Positions 38,401 through 44,574 of a stretch of 64,000 bases of DNA are shown piece by piece (position 1 is the stretch's first letter; the number at the start of each line of letters is the position of its first letter). The notes under the pieces were generated by a model, which was not told the origin of the DNA, did no database searches, and was given only the letters and a program-made list of their open reading frames with translations. This stretch comes from an uncultured Bacteroidota bacterium. Its GTDB lineage: Bacteria; Bacteroidota; Bacteroidia; B-17B0; Aurantibacillaceae. The DNA is taken from assembly GCA_903893815.1 (NCBI GenBank), contig CAITNS010000070.1, positions 62,001 to 126,000 of the forward strand. Reading direction: 5' to 3'. The position numbers and the translations under genes are program-made.

Positions 38401-38682
38401 AGAGAAGCGGTTGTTGTTATTCCAAATGTATTTACTCCAAACGGTGATACTAAAAATGATGTGTTTAAAATTAATTCGACCGGATTAAAAAGTTTACGCT
38501 GCGTTATTTTTAATCGTTGGGGATTGAAAATGTATGAATGGGATGGCTTAAATGGATTCTGGGACGGAAGTGCTCAATCTGGAAAAGCACCAGACGGAAC
38601 TTATTTTTATATCGTAGATTACACCGATTTATTAGACAATAAAACCACCGAAAAAGGATACTTAAATTTATTTAATGACTAA
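32413..38682 (+). CDS. Giant repeat-containing surface protein with gliding/T9SS C-terminal domain
   Basis: A 2,089-residue exported protein. It has a signal peptide (to about residue 19), then a 500-residue glycine-rich beta domain with Gly runs near 257-275 and 355-365. An Ig-like module at about 525-605 is followed by 11 tandem repeats of about 70 residues (607-1372), each with the pattern TICxGQTATLTASGATTYTW. A domain with NGDFSLGN and FALDDIFYQQ, resembling a galactose-binding or carbohydrate-binding fold, occupies about 1430-1616, then three more repeats (1620-1834), a PKD-like domain (SYNFGDGS-type, here TYNFGDGSTANIN) and a C-terminal CHU_C sorting domain (PNVFTPNGDTKNDVFKI). It is presumed to be anchored at the cell surface through the type IX system and to work in adhesion. 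Confidence 0.92.
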   Translation: MKVLYTITLLVLSLTIFSQKGKNGSLSVSTANVRINEFTTLTSNASTGNTTINVAASSLNANSRFSSPLAPGDLIMIIQMQGALVKLKPYNPWEAYVTDSLYGQIYSYQNCGNYEFAQIKTVISATQIELECGLTYDYSATGKTQIIRVPRYNALTVNGTGTLTTDSWNGTTGIGGVLVAEVDGNTTINGLITATGLGFRGGLPAASGGTDFFPLSSATPTNKGSEKGEGIGSDRLNNSIDSLGRYCKGAPGNAGGGGNANNCGGGGGGNGGVITNYNGHGNPGAGFNTIWNLEWPGKASVTSSGGGKGGYGSSTTTTTNINSVGPNSTSWGTFRRISGGGFGGRPLDYSIGKLFMGGGGGAGHTTSGQSNGAGACAGGAGGGLIFLLNYGTISGSGSIASNGANGGNAFGIGNFTNPQQGIDGAGGAGAGGTIVLKSNGAISGITANASGGNGGNQIKSGTTNSEAQGPGGGGSGGYIAGNGSVFTQNVNAGANGTTNATAFASFPMNGATSGGIGTSNQVITPSFSLTASANQTLCTNQSTTLTATSTNSTTTVLWYNAAAGGNSVASGTVYTTPTYTATGTYTVYAGSCPGLYRLPIIITVGSGATITVNSPTICPGQTVTLTANGATTYTWNTGPTTNTISVSPSSTTIYTVNATSGTCAGTQTTQVSVSPTPTVSVAGATICSGNSATLTATGATNYTWSPGGQLTTSVVVTPTNNTTYTITGANGTCTNSTTATVSVTSTPTLSTSSVTICAGQVATFTVSGATTYTWNPGSVTGSTYTTSPASSGTVSVIGANGTCTSQVTTSITVTPNPTVAVSNQTICSGQTAILTATGATTYSWNTGATTNTISVSPTSLTIYTVVGTTNACTNTITVSVTVNSQPTVAVANASICSGNSTILTATGATNYTWMPGGQLTNTVSVNPGSTTIYTITGATGTCSTSTNATVNVTSTPTLAANSATICPGQTATLTASGATTYTWNQGNISGTTYTIAPASNTTVSVIGANGTCTTAATVSVTIGTGISISVNNPTICLGQTASLTASGATSYTWSTGPNTNTLNVSPATTTTYVISGTSGACTGSNTAVVSVVSVPSVTVANASICSGGTATLTASGAPSYTWMPNAQTTPSITDSPTSTTIYTITGSNGICSNTTTATVSVTATPTLVVASTTICPGQTATLTASGATTYTWNPGNVIGNTFTLSPASNTVVTITGANGTCTSSTTASITIGSGLSITVNSPTICTGETATLTASGATSYSWNPGNLSGSSVTVAPTSNTTYTVVGVNGACSGSNTAVVTIAATPTLASNSTTICAGQTTTLTASGATTYTWNPGNLSGASVTVTPASNTTYTVVGANGTCTNSATSSIALINCNNPCQFSLGRDTAFCSPMNYTINGPAGYNSYSWTPGGATTQNITAITTGTYICTADILSNDLVANGDFSLGNTLFTSNYIVPTVPGAFGLLTNPGTYLITTSPNLAHNNFIPFGDHTAGTGNMMVCNGSAVANDIVWSQTIAVSPNTNYNFSAWVASVYNTTAGNEAQLQFSINGSLLGSTYSAPFTGGVWANFATNWNSGFSTSAVITIVDQNFTAPGANDFALDDIFYQQVCSHSDTIIVTENVTPTVTASSTNSVICNGNSTTLTASGAATYTWTSGIINGVSFTPTVTTTYSVIGTSAEGCTNTAIQTVTVNSTPTIAVNSASICSGQTATLIATGASTYTWSNSVSGSIQTVSPSATTIYTVTGTDVNGCVSTSAASAAVGVSATPTITINSASICAGQTVTLTATGASSVTWNTSETTASIFTSPAFTTTYSVVGNNGGCSSTQSTTVSVTPLPTITVSVASLSGCAPFCTTFSDVVSASATEITYNFGDGSTANINNPNHCYLTEGSYTVTATATNSVLGCSSTFTLPVIDVIIRPTANFNISEGNVVNVGTLVNFVNTSTNANTYLWNISCNGSSLTSQNFAATFVDTGSCCINLVAENTAGCSDTTYKCINVVREAVVVIPNVFTPNGDTKNDVFKINSTGLKSLRCVIFNRWGLKMYEWDGLNGFWDGSAQSGKAPDGTYFYIVDYTDLLDNKTTEKGYLNLFND
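33200..33230 (+). repeat. GGC-triplet-rich tract encoding polyglycine
   Basis: A short GC-rich run made mainly of GGC/GGG triplets inside the glycine-rich domain of the giant surface protein. A second GGC tract lies at 33481-33496. Elsewhere in the same protein most glycines use GGA or GGT. Triplet slippage would change the length without breaking the frame. Confidence 0.7.
34231..36530 (+). repeat. Eleven tandem ~210-bp coding repeats arranged as an ABC super-unit
   Basis: Eleven repeats of about 70 codons lie in tandem. By subtype, repeats 1, 4, 7 and 10 (A) mostly begin with SITVNSPTIC-like sequence; 2, 5 and 8 (B) contain a W-M/S-P-G-G-Q-type segment; 3, 6, 9 and 11 (C) begin PTL and contain GNISG/GNVIG-like turns. 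The order is A-B-C, A-B-C, A-B-C, A-C, so the growing unit was three repeats and one B appears to be missing in the last set. Confidence 0.75.
37273..37914 (+). repeat. Three further coding repeats of the adhesin
   Basis: Three repeats of about 70 codons of the same TICxGQ...YTW type, separated from the main array by a carbohydrate-binding-like domain. They are more divergent from the main array than its members are from one another, for example VTWNTSETTAS in place of the YTWNPG segment. Confidence 0.8.
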
Positions 38683-38735
38683 AATCACGTAAAAAAAAAG
38701 CAAACAAAGATTATTCGAGAACTAAAAATGCTTGC

Positions 38736-38743
38736 TATCTTTG
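38736..38743 (+). promoter_or_regulatory. Candidate -7 element before the fatty acid hydroxylase gene
   Basis: TATCTTTG, an exact match to the Bacteroidota TAnnTTTG element, lies 24 bp before the ATG and is followed by CA, as in many promoters of this phylum. No clear TTTG is present at the -33 position. Confidence 0.45.
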
Positions 38744-38766
38744 CATTGCAATTTATTTAATAATTC

Positions 38767-39651
38767 ATGAACGAATTTAGAGAAGAACTTCTTGTATTAA
38801 TTTCTATACCTATTTACACAATTGTGATAGGAATAGAAATTTTATATAGCTTTTTAAAACACAAAGGATTTTATAGTACTAAAGGAATTTTATCAAACTT
38901 ATACTTAACCTCTCTTAATTTATCTTTGGATGTATTAGTAAGAGGTATTTGCTTGGCTGTGCTTTGGTATTTTTATCAGTTCAAATTTACAGCTATTAAT
39001 AAATCTATTCATCCAATACTATACTGGAGTGTGTTAGTTTTAGCAGAAGATTTTATGTTTTATTGGATGCATCGTGTAGATCATTATTGTCGTTTTTTTT
39101 GGGCAGTGCATGTTACGCATCATTCATCTGAAGAGTTTAACTTAACCGTTGGTTTCCGTTCTTCGGTGTTTCAGCCATTATATAGATTCGTTTGGTTTAT
39201 TCCAATTGCACTAGTTGGTTTTGACCCATTAGATATTATGTTTATGTATGCTGCTACTCAAATTTATGGTATCTTAATTCACACAAAAACAGTTAGCAAA
39301 TTAGGTCCTTTAGAATGGGTTTTATCAACTCCTTCACATCACCGTGTTCATCACGCTAGTAATATTAAATACTTGGATAAAAACATGGGAATGATTTTAA
39401 TTATCTGGGATAGAGTATTTGGAACCTTTGCTAAAGAGGAAGAAGAAGTGGTTTATGGCTTAACAACTAACATCAAAACTTATAATCCCATTACGATGGT
39501 ATTTCACGAATGGAAAGCCATCTATGAGGATTTAAATAAACAAACCTCCTTTAAAAACAAAATCATGTATGTATTTGGTCCTCCGGGATGGAGTCATGAT
39601 GGCAGCCGCAAAACTTCTAGTCAACTAAGAGCTGAATTAAAATCTAAATAA
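38767..39651 (+). CDS. Sterol desaturase/fatty acid hydroxylase family protein
   Basis: A 294-residue membrane enzyme with four or five helices and the three histidine clusters of the di-iron fatty acid hydroxylase superfamily: MHRVDHYCRFFW, HVTHHSSEEFN and SPSHHRVHH, with an additional His in ILIHTK. It introduces oxygen or a double bond into a lipid at the inner membrane; in Bacteroidota the substrate is probably a fatty acid, hopanoid or ether-lipid-related molecule rather than a sterol. It is followed 42 bp later by the BrkB-type gene on the same strand. Family assignment is firm. Confidence 0.9.
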   Translation: MNEFREELLVLISIPIYTIVIGIEILYSFLKHKGFYSTKGILSNLYLTSLNLSLDVLVRGICLAVLWYFYQFKFTAINKSIHPILYWSVLVLAEDFMFYWMHRVDHYCRFFWAVHVTHHSSEEFNLTVGFRSSVFQPLYRFVWFIPIALVGFDPLDIMFMYAATQIYGILIHTKTVSKLGPLEWVLSTPSHHRVHHASNIKYLDKNMGMILIIWDRVFGTFAKEEEEVVYGLTTNIKTYNPITMVFHEWKAIYEDLNKQTSFKNKIMYVFGPPGWSHDGSRKTSSQLRAELKSK

Positions 39652-39693
39652 GCCATTTAAAATCTACTTAGGATTGTTTATATTTACACTATT

Positions 39694-41025
39694 ATGGCAA
39701 ACGTAGTTACTCTTTTTAAACGCATCTCTCATTTTTTGAACCATAACCTATGGAGAGTACGATTAGATAAGCTTGAAAAAAAACAAAGTATTTTCATCAG
39801 ACAACTTCGAATTTTTTCATTGGCTATTAATGGCTTTAACGAAGATAAATGTTTATTAAAAGCTACAGCCCTCACCTACTATACTTTATTTTCTATTGTT
39901 CCAATCATTGCGTTAGCATTTGCTATTGCCAAAGGATTTGGTTTTGAACAATCGCTCCAAAAAGATTTATTATTAAAATTTCAAGATCAAAAAGATATTT
40001 TAACTCAGGCCTTTGTTTACGCTGATAAAATGTTAGCCAACACTCAAGGCGGTTTAATTGCTGGAGTGGGTATTGTTTTATTATTATGGTCAATTATAAA
40101 ATTATTAAGTAGTATTGAGGATAGCTTTAATGAAATTTGGGAAATAAAACGTGACAGAACTTGGACTAGAAAAATTACAGATTACTTATCCATCATGCTC
40201 ATTGGGCCCATTTTTATTATTTTATCTGGCGGCTTAACCGTTTGGTTAAAAACAGGATTAGATACAGTTGCGTCAAATGTAGAAATCATAAGCCCTGTGA
40301 CTGTTGTATTTTTAAAATTCTTTGCCTTTGGTTTAATGTGGAGCATGTTTATTTTTTTATACATGGCTTTGCCAAATACCAAAGTCACATTAAAAGGTGC
40401 AGCCATGGGCTCATTGATTGCTGCTATTTTATTCGAATTATTGCAATGGGCTTATGTATCATCTCAAATAGGTGTTGCCTCTTACAATAAAATTTATGGA
40501 AGTTTTGCAGCTTTACCATTATTTTTAATTTGGATTCAGTACTCGTGGTTTGTTGTATTATTTGGAGCCGAATTAACTTTTGCTCATCAAAACGTTGATC
40601 ATTACGAATTAGAAAGTGATATTACAAATATTAGCGATCGTTACAAACGTGTTATTGCATTATTAATAGCCAATATGATAGTGAAAAATTTTAACGAAGG
40701 AAAACCAGCTTTAACTTCTGTTGAAATTGCTCATAAATTAGATTTGCCATTGCGACTAGCAAGAGTCATCATTAATGAATTTATTGAAACAGGAGTATTC
40801 AATGAAGTGAAAATGGCTACTGACAATGAAATAGGCTATCAACCTGGTATTACAGATTCTAAACTAACCGTGAAATTCATCATTGATAAACTGGATGAAA
40901 AAGGAGTAAATGTATTACCAATAGACGATAGTAAAGAATTAGCTACTGTCAATCGATTAATGAAAGATATGGACGAAGTTTTAAATACTTCGAAAGGAAA
41001 TACATTAGTTAAAGATTTAGTGTAA
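39694..41025 (+). CDS. YihY/BrkB-family membrane protein
   Basis: A 443-residue protein of the YihY family, formerly called RNase BN. The first 45 residues are soluble, the next 270 hold six transmembrane helices, and the landmarks are LKATALTYYTLFSIVPIIAL, FNEIWEIKRDRTW, KIYGSFAALPLFLIWI and VVLFGAELTFAHQN. The C-terminal 140 residues are soluble; IAHKLDLPLRLARVIINEF looks like a winged-helix segment, common in Bacteroidota members. The function is unsettled. A TATATTTA at 39679 may be its -7 element. It ends 9 bp before the DUF2279 gene. Confidence 0.88.
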   Translation: MANVVTLFKRISHFLNHNLWRVRLDKLEKKQSIFIRQLRIFSLAINGFNEDKCLLKATALTYYTLFSIVPIIALAFAIAKGFGFEQSLQKDLLLKFQDQKDILTQAFVYADKMLANTQGGLIAGVGIVLLLWSIIKLLSSIEDSFNEIWEIKRDRTWTRKITDYLSIMLIGPIFIILSGGLTVWLKTGLDTVASNVEIISPVTVVFLKFFAFGLMWSMFIFLYMALPNTKVTLKGAAMGSLIAAILFELLQWAYVSSQIGVASYNKIYGSFAALPLFLIWIQYSWFVVLFGAELTFAHQNVDHYELESDITNISDRYKRVIALLIANMIVKNFNEGKPALTSVEIAHKLDLPLRLARVIINEFIETGVFNEVKMATDNEIGYQPGITDSKLTVKFIIDKLDEKGVNVLPIDDSKELATVNRLMKDMDEVLNTSKGNTLVKDLV

Positions 41026-41034
41026 ATTATAGAG

Positions 41035-41931
41035 TTGAAAAAAATAAACATATTTATTTTATGCCTTTGTTTAATTTCAACTAAAACATATTCAAGCGAT
41101 TCTCTTTCTATTTTCAAAAAAAGAAAGCTAGCATTAGGTATTTCATCTTTAGCATTAACATCTGGTTCTCTGGTTTACTTAAATCAAGCCTGGTATCAGG
41201 AATATAATACTTCTAAATTCCATAGCTTTGATGATAACGATGAATGGTTTCAGATGGATAAATATGGGCACATCTTAACCACCTATCAAACTGGGCGATT
41301 GATGATGAATGCCATGGAATGGGCAGGCTATACTAAAAATAATCAATTACTCATTGGAGGATTAAGTGGCTTTGCATACATGAGTGCTATTGAAGTCATG
41401 GATGGCTACAGCTATGGATGGGGCTTTAGCTGGGGCGACATGCTTGCTAATGCTTTAGGTACAGGCATGGCAATAGGACAAAAGTTAGTATGGAAAGAAC
41501 AACGCATTCAATTAAAATTTTCATTTTATGCTTCTCCCTATGCTAAATACCGACCAAATTTATTAGGCGATGAAATTTACCTGCAAATATTAAAAGACTA
41601 TAACGGACAAATTTATTGGCTGAGTGTTAATCCCTCAAGTTTTATGAAAAAGGAAACTAAATTTCCAAAGTGGTTAAATGTTGCTTTTGGTTATGGTGCC
41701 AACGGAATGATTGGAGCGAGATACAACAATATAGTCATTCAAGATGAAAGCGGAAATGTAACATCCTTTAATCGTTACCGACAAGGTTATTTTTCGTTAG
41801 ATGTAGATTTAACAAGAATAAAAACTAAATCTCGTTTTCTGAAATCTGTTTTTTCGTGTTTAAATATTATTAAAATTCCTTTTCCAAATTTAGAAGTGAG
41901 TGAAGGAAAATTGAAGTTTAATTATTATTAA
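41035..41931 (+). CDS. DUF2279 exported protein, TTG start
   Basis: A 298-residue protein. The start is a TTG at 41035: the Sec signal peptide (KKINIFILCLCLISTKTYSS) begins right there and no in-frame ATG occurs for about 75 codons. The DUF2279 landmarks are MDKYGHILTTYQTGRLM, GFAYMSAIEVMDGYSYGWGF and SWGDMLANALG. Such proteins are periplasmic or outer-membrane associated and of unknown function. The C-terminal half is rich in aromatic residues with an alternating pattern. It follows the BrkB-type gene by 9 bp. Confidence 0.83.
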   Translation: MKKINIFILCLCLISTKTYSSDSLSIFKKRKLALGISSLALTSGSLVYLNQAWYQEYNTSKFHSFDDNDEWFQMDKYGHILTTYQTGRLMMNAMEWAGYTKNNQLLIGGLSGFAYMSAIEVMDGYSYGWGFSWGDMLANALGTGMAIGQKLVWKEQRIQLKFSFYASPYAKYRPNLLGDEIYLQILKDYNGQIYWLSVNPSSFMKKETKFPKWLNVAFGYGANGMIGARYNNIVIQDESGNVTSFNRYRQGYFSLDVDLTRIKTKSRFLKSVFSCLNIIKIPFPNLEVSEGKLKFNYY

Positions 41932-41938
41932 AATATTT

Positions 41939-42058
41939 AATAGAACGCTGATTACGCATATGGTTATGATAAATATTATGATCTTGATTAAATAATTCCT
42001 AAACAATAATAATCATTATTTTAAAATCATAAAAAATCAGCGTCATCTGCGTTCTATT
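41939..42058. repeat. Imperfect intergenic palindrome with TAGAACGC ends
   Basis: TAGAACGCTGATTACGC at 41941 and its imperfect inverted copy GCGTCATCTGCGTTCTA ending at 42056 bound the element, and inner words TTATGAT and ATCATAA also pair. This fills almost all of the 171-bp gap before the metallo-beta-lactamase fold gene. It folds to a long bulged hairpin. Confidence 0.75.
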
Positions 42059-42102
42059 CTAAAATTCTCTTTATCTTTAATTCATAAAATCACTAATCAA
42101 TC

Positions 42103-42942
42103 ATGCAACTATACTCTATAAACACCGGACATTTTAAACTAGACGGAGGCGCCATGTTTGGCGTGGTTCCAAAATCTATTTGGCAAAAATCAAATCCTGC
42201 AGATGATAACAACATGTGTAGCTGGGCCATGCGTTGCTTATTGATACAAGATGGCAAACGTTTGATATTAGTAGATAATGGTATGGGCAACAAACAGGAT
42301 GATAAGTTTTTTGGATACTACTTTATGCATGGCAACGATACCCTAGATTTATCTTTAGCAAAATATGGTTTTCATAGAGATGATATTACGGATGTATTTT
42401 TAACGCATTTACACTTTGATCACTGCGGTGGCAGTATTGAATATAATGCCAACAGAACAAAACTAACTCCTGCTTTTAAACATGCAAAATACTGGTGTAA
42501 CGAAAAACATTGGGAATGGGCAGTCAATCCTAATCCTCGTGAGAAAGCTAGTTTCTTAAAAGATAACATCATGCCCATTAAAGAAAGTGGGCAATTGAAT
42601 TACATTGATACAAGCAAAGACTTTATGGATGGTTTTAAAATGTATGAAGCAAACGGACATACAGAAGCCATGATGTTACCCTTATTAAATTATAAAGGAA
42701 CAACGGTTGCTTTTATGGCAGATTTAATTCCTTCTGTGGGGCATATTCCATTACCTTATGTGATGGGTTATGACGTTCGCCCACTAAACACAATAAAAGA
42801 AAAAGAATATATTTTAAAACAAGCTGCAGAAAATAATTGGGCTTTATTTTTTGAACACGACCCTACCATTGAATGCTGCACGGTTATTCAAACAGAAAGA
42901 GGTATCAGAATGGATAAGCGTTTTGGATTAATAGAATTGTAA
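42103..42942 (+). CDS. Metallo-beta-lactamase fold hydrolase
   Basis: A 279-residue cytoplasmic enzyme. The zinc-binding motif FLTHLHFDHCGG (His102, His104, Asp106, His107) is intact, and the later ligands are supplied by the GHTEAMM segment, the Asp in FMADLIPSVGH and the His of FFEHDPTIE. There is no signal peptide. It belongs to the lactonase/YtnP-like branch, but the substrate cannot be told; quorum-quenching or ester hydrolysis is possible. It is followed 9 bp later by the SRPBCC gene. Confidence 0.88.
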   Translation: MQLYSINTGHFKLDGGAMFGVVPKSIWQKSNPADDNNMCSWAMRCLLIQDGKRLILVDNGMGNKQDDKFFGYYFMHGNDTLDLSLAKYGFHRDDITDVFLTHLHFDHCGGSIEYNANRTKLTPAFKHAKYWCNEKHWEWAVNPNPREKASFLKDNIMPIKESGQLNYIDTSKDFMDGFKMYEANGHTEAMMLPLLNYKGTTVAFMADLIPSVGHIPLPYVMGYDVRPLNTIKEKEYILKQAAENNWALFFEHDPTIECCTVIQTERGIRMDKRFGLIEL

Positions 42943-42951
42943 TTAATTTTA

Positions 42952-43428
42952 ATGCCAACTATTCAACTAGAAACTATTATCGATGCTGATATCAAAATTT
43001 GCTTTGATTTATCTAGAAGCATTGACTTGCATCAAATATCAACTGCAAAAACTAATGAAAAAGCTATTGCAGGTGTAACAGCAGGGTTAATTAATTTAAA
43101 TGACACTGTAACATGGGAAGCAGTTCATTTTGGCATTAAACAACAATTAACATCAATAATAACTCAATTTGAGAATCCAATACATTTTAGAGATGAACAA
43201 CAAAAAGGTGCTTTTAAATATTTTTTTCACGACCATTATTTTAAATCTCAAAATGGAAAAGTAATCATGACTGATCGTTTCGAATTCTACTCACCTTATG
43301 GAATCATAGGGAAATTGTTCGATAAACTAATACTAACCAGTTACATGAAATCATTTCTTTTAGAAAGAAACCAAGTAATTAAAGAATTTGCAGAAACGGA
43401 TAAATGGAAAAAGGTTCTTAATTCATAA
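42952..43428 (+). CDS. SRPBCC-fold lipid/ligand-binding protein
   Basis: A 158-residue protein of the polyketide cyclase/START-like (SRPBCC) superfamily. The N-terminal LETIIDADIKICFDLSRSID, the middle FHDHYFKSQNGKVIMTDRFEFYSP and the C-terminal helix LTSYMKSFLLERNQVIKEFAE agree with cell-division-inhibitor-like annotations in Bacteroidota. A hydrophobic ligand is expected, but its identity is unknown. It is probably co-transcribed with the preceding hydrolase. Its last 11 bp overlap the convergent 104-residue gene. Confidence 0.83.
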   Translation: MPTIQLETIIDADIKICFDLSRSIDLHQISTAKTNEKAIAGVTAGLINLNDTVTWEAVHFGIKQQLTSIITQFENPIHFRDEQQKGAFKYFFHDHYFKSQNGKVIMTDRFEFYSPYGIIGKLFDKLILTSYMKSFLLERNQVIKEFAETDKWKKVLNS

Positions 43429-43732
43429 TCAATTCAGGTAATCCCATTGGAGCTGAATCGAAGAATGCTAGTTCAAAAATCTCCACTTTCACATCCTTGA
43501 TGATAGGGAAAGTCGCTAATACATCCATAATCGTTTCTTGGTCTTTAGCCTGCATGGTTACCCATAAATGGCTACGTTCCATGTCCAAGGCGTAATTTAA
43601 AATCACACGCTCTTCTAATAGCTGATTAACGCGCTCACGTTGCTGAGGAATTAAAGCGGCAAAACGACGGGTAAATATATCGGGTAATTTTATATGAACC
43701 TGAAAAGTGTTGATGATATGCATTGAATTCAT
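43418..43732 (-). CDS. Small ferredoxin-like-fold protein (muconolactone isomerase-like)
   Basis: A 104-residue soluble protein. The beta-alpha-beta pattern (INTFQVHIKLP, LIPQQRERVNQLLEERVIL, HLWVTMQAKDQETIMDVLAT and VKVEIFELAFF) resembles the dimeric alpha+beta barrel/muconolactone isomerase-like proteins, but I see no catalytic residues that would settle the reaction. The start at 43732 (MNSMHII) or the ATG at 43723 are both possible. Its 3' end overlaps that of the SRPBCC gene by 11 bp, tail to tail. Confidence 0.7.
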   Translation of the reverse strand: MNSMHIINTFQVHIKLPDIFTRRFAALIPQQRERVNQLLEERVILNYALDMERSHLWVTMQAKDQETIMDVLATFPIIKDVKVEIFELAFFDSAPMGLPELIMN

Positions 43733-43823
43733 TTTTTGTTCTTAATTTATAGTAAATGTAGTGAAGCTATTGGGATTTTGAGTTAAATTTGTCGAAATTT
43801 AGATAATTTAAGATTTAACACAT

Positions 43824-44537
43824 ATGGGACGTATTTTTCAGACCAGAAAAGCAACAATGTTTAAACGCTACGCTAAAATGGCGAAGCAATTCACTAAAAT
43901 CGGAAAAGAAATTGTGATGGCCGTAAAGCTTAGCGGTCCTCACCCGGAGCTTAATCCACGTTTGAGAGCGTGTATTGCCAATGCAAAAGCAGTTAATATG
44001 CCTAAAACAAATATTGATGCAGCTATTAAACGTGCTTCCGAAAAAGATACTAGTAATTATGATGAGGTGATTTATGAAGGATATGGTCCTTTTGGAGTTC
44101 CCGTTTTAGTCGAATGCGCTACCGATAATCCTACTCGTACTATTGCTAATTTACGTTTATATTTTAGTCGTGCAAATGGTTCTGTTGGTACAACTGGTTC
44201 TGTAAGTTTTATGTTTGAACGTAAAGGTTTATTTAAAATAGACTCTACAGGCTTAAATCATGATGATGTTGAATTAGATATTATTGATTACGGCGCCGAA
44301 GATTTAACTTGGGATGATGAAGCCAATGAATTAATTGTACAAGTTGCTTTTACTGATTTTGGAGCCATGCAAGCTGGTTTAGAAGAAAAAAAATATGTTG
44401 TAAAAGAAACCATCAAAACATTTATTCCAACAACTACTAAAGAATTAACCGAAGAACAAGAAGTTGAATTTCAAAAAATGTTAGATAAAATGGAAGACGA
44501 TGATGATGTGATGGCGGTTTATCATAATATTGGGTAA
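43824..44537 (+). CDS. yebC: YebC/PmpR-family protein
   Basis: A 237-residue member of the YebC/TACO1 family. The N-terminal GRIFQTRKATMFKRYAKMAK and the following ACIANAKAVNMPKTNIDAAI are the conserved domain 1, while YEGYGPFGVPVLVECATDN and SVSFMFERKGLF lie in domains 2 and 3. The C-terminal tail is acidic (KMEDDDD). Members have been described both as transcription regulators and as translation factors that help ribosomes on polyproline. The usual N-terminal 'GHSKW' is replaced by a divergent start, as in other Bacteroidota. It is followed by recJ, 37 bp later. Confidence 0.92.
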   Translation: MGRIFQTRKATMFKRYAKMAKQFTKIGKEIVMAVKLSGPHPELNPRLRACIANAKAVNMPKTNIDAAIKRASEKDTSNYDEVIYEGYGPFGVPVLVECATDNPTRTIANLRLYFSRANGSVGTTGSVSFMFERKGLFKIDSTGLNHDDVELDIIDYGAEDLTWDDEANELIVQVAFTDFGAMQAGLEEKKYVVKETIKTFIPTTTKELTEEQEVEFQKMLDKMEDDDDVMAVYHNIG

Positions 44538-44574
44538 TACTATTGAAAGTTTAGAATTTAAAATTATTTTATTA

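Noticed and set aside
32413-38682. CRISPR-like array
   Set aside because: The regular repetition is a protein-coding repeat in one long frame, with ~210-bp units and no short constant repeat.
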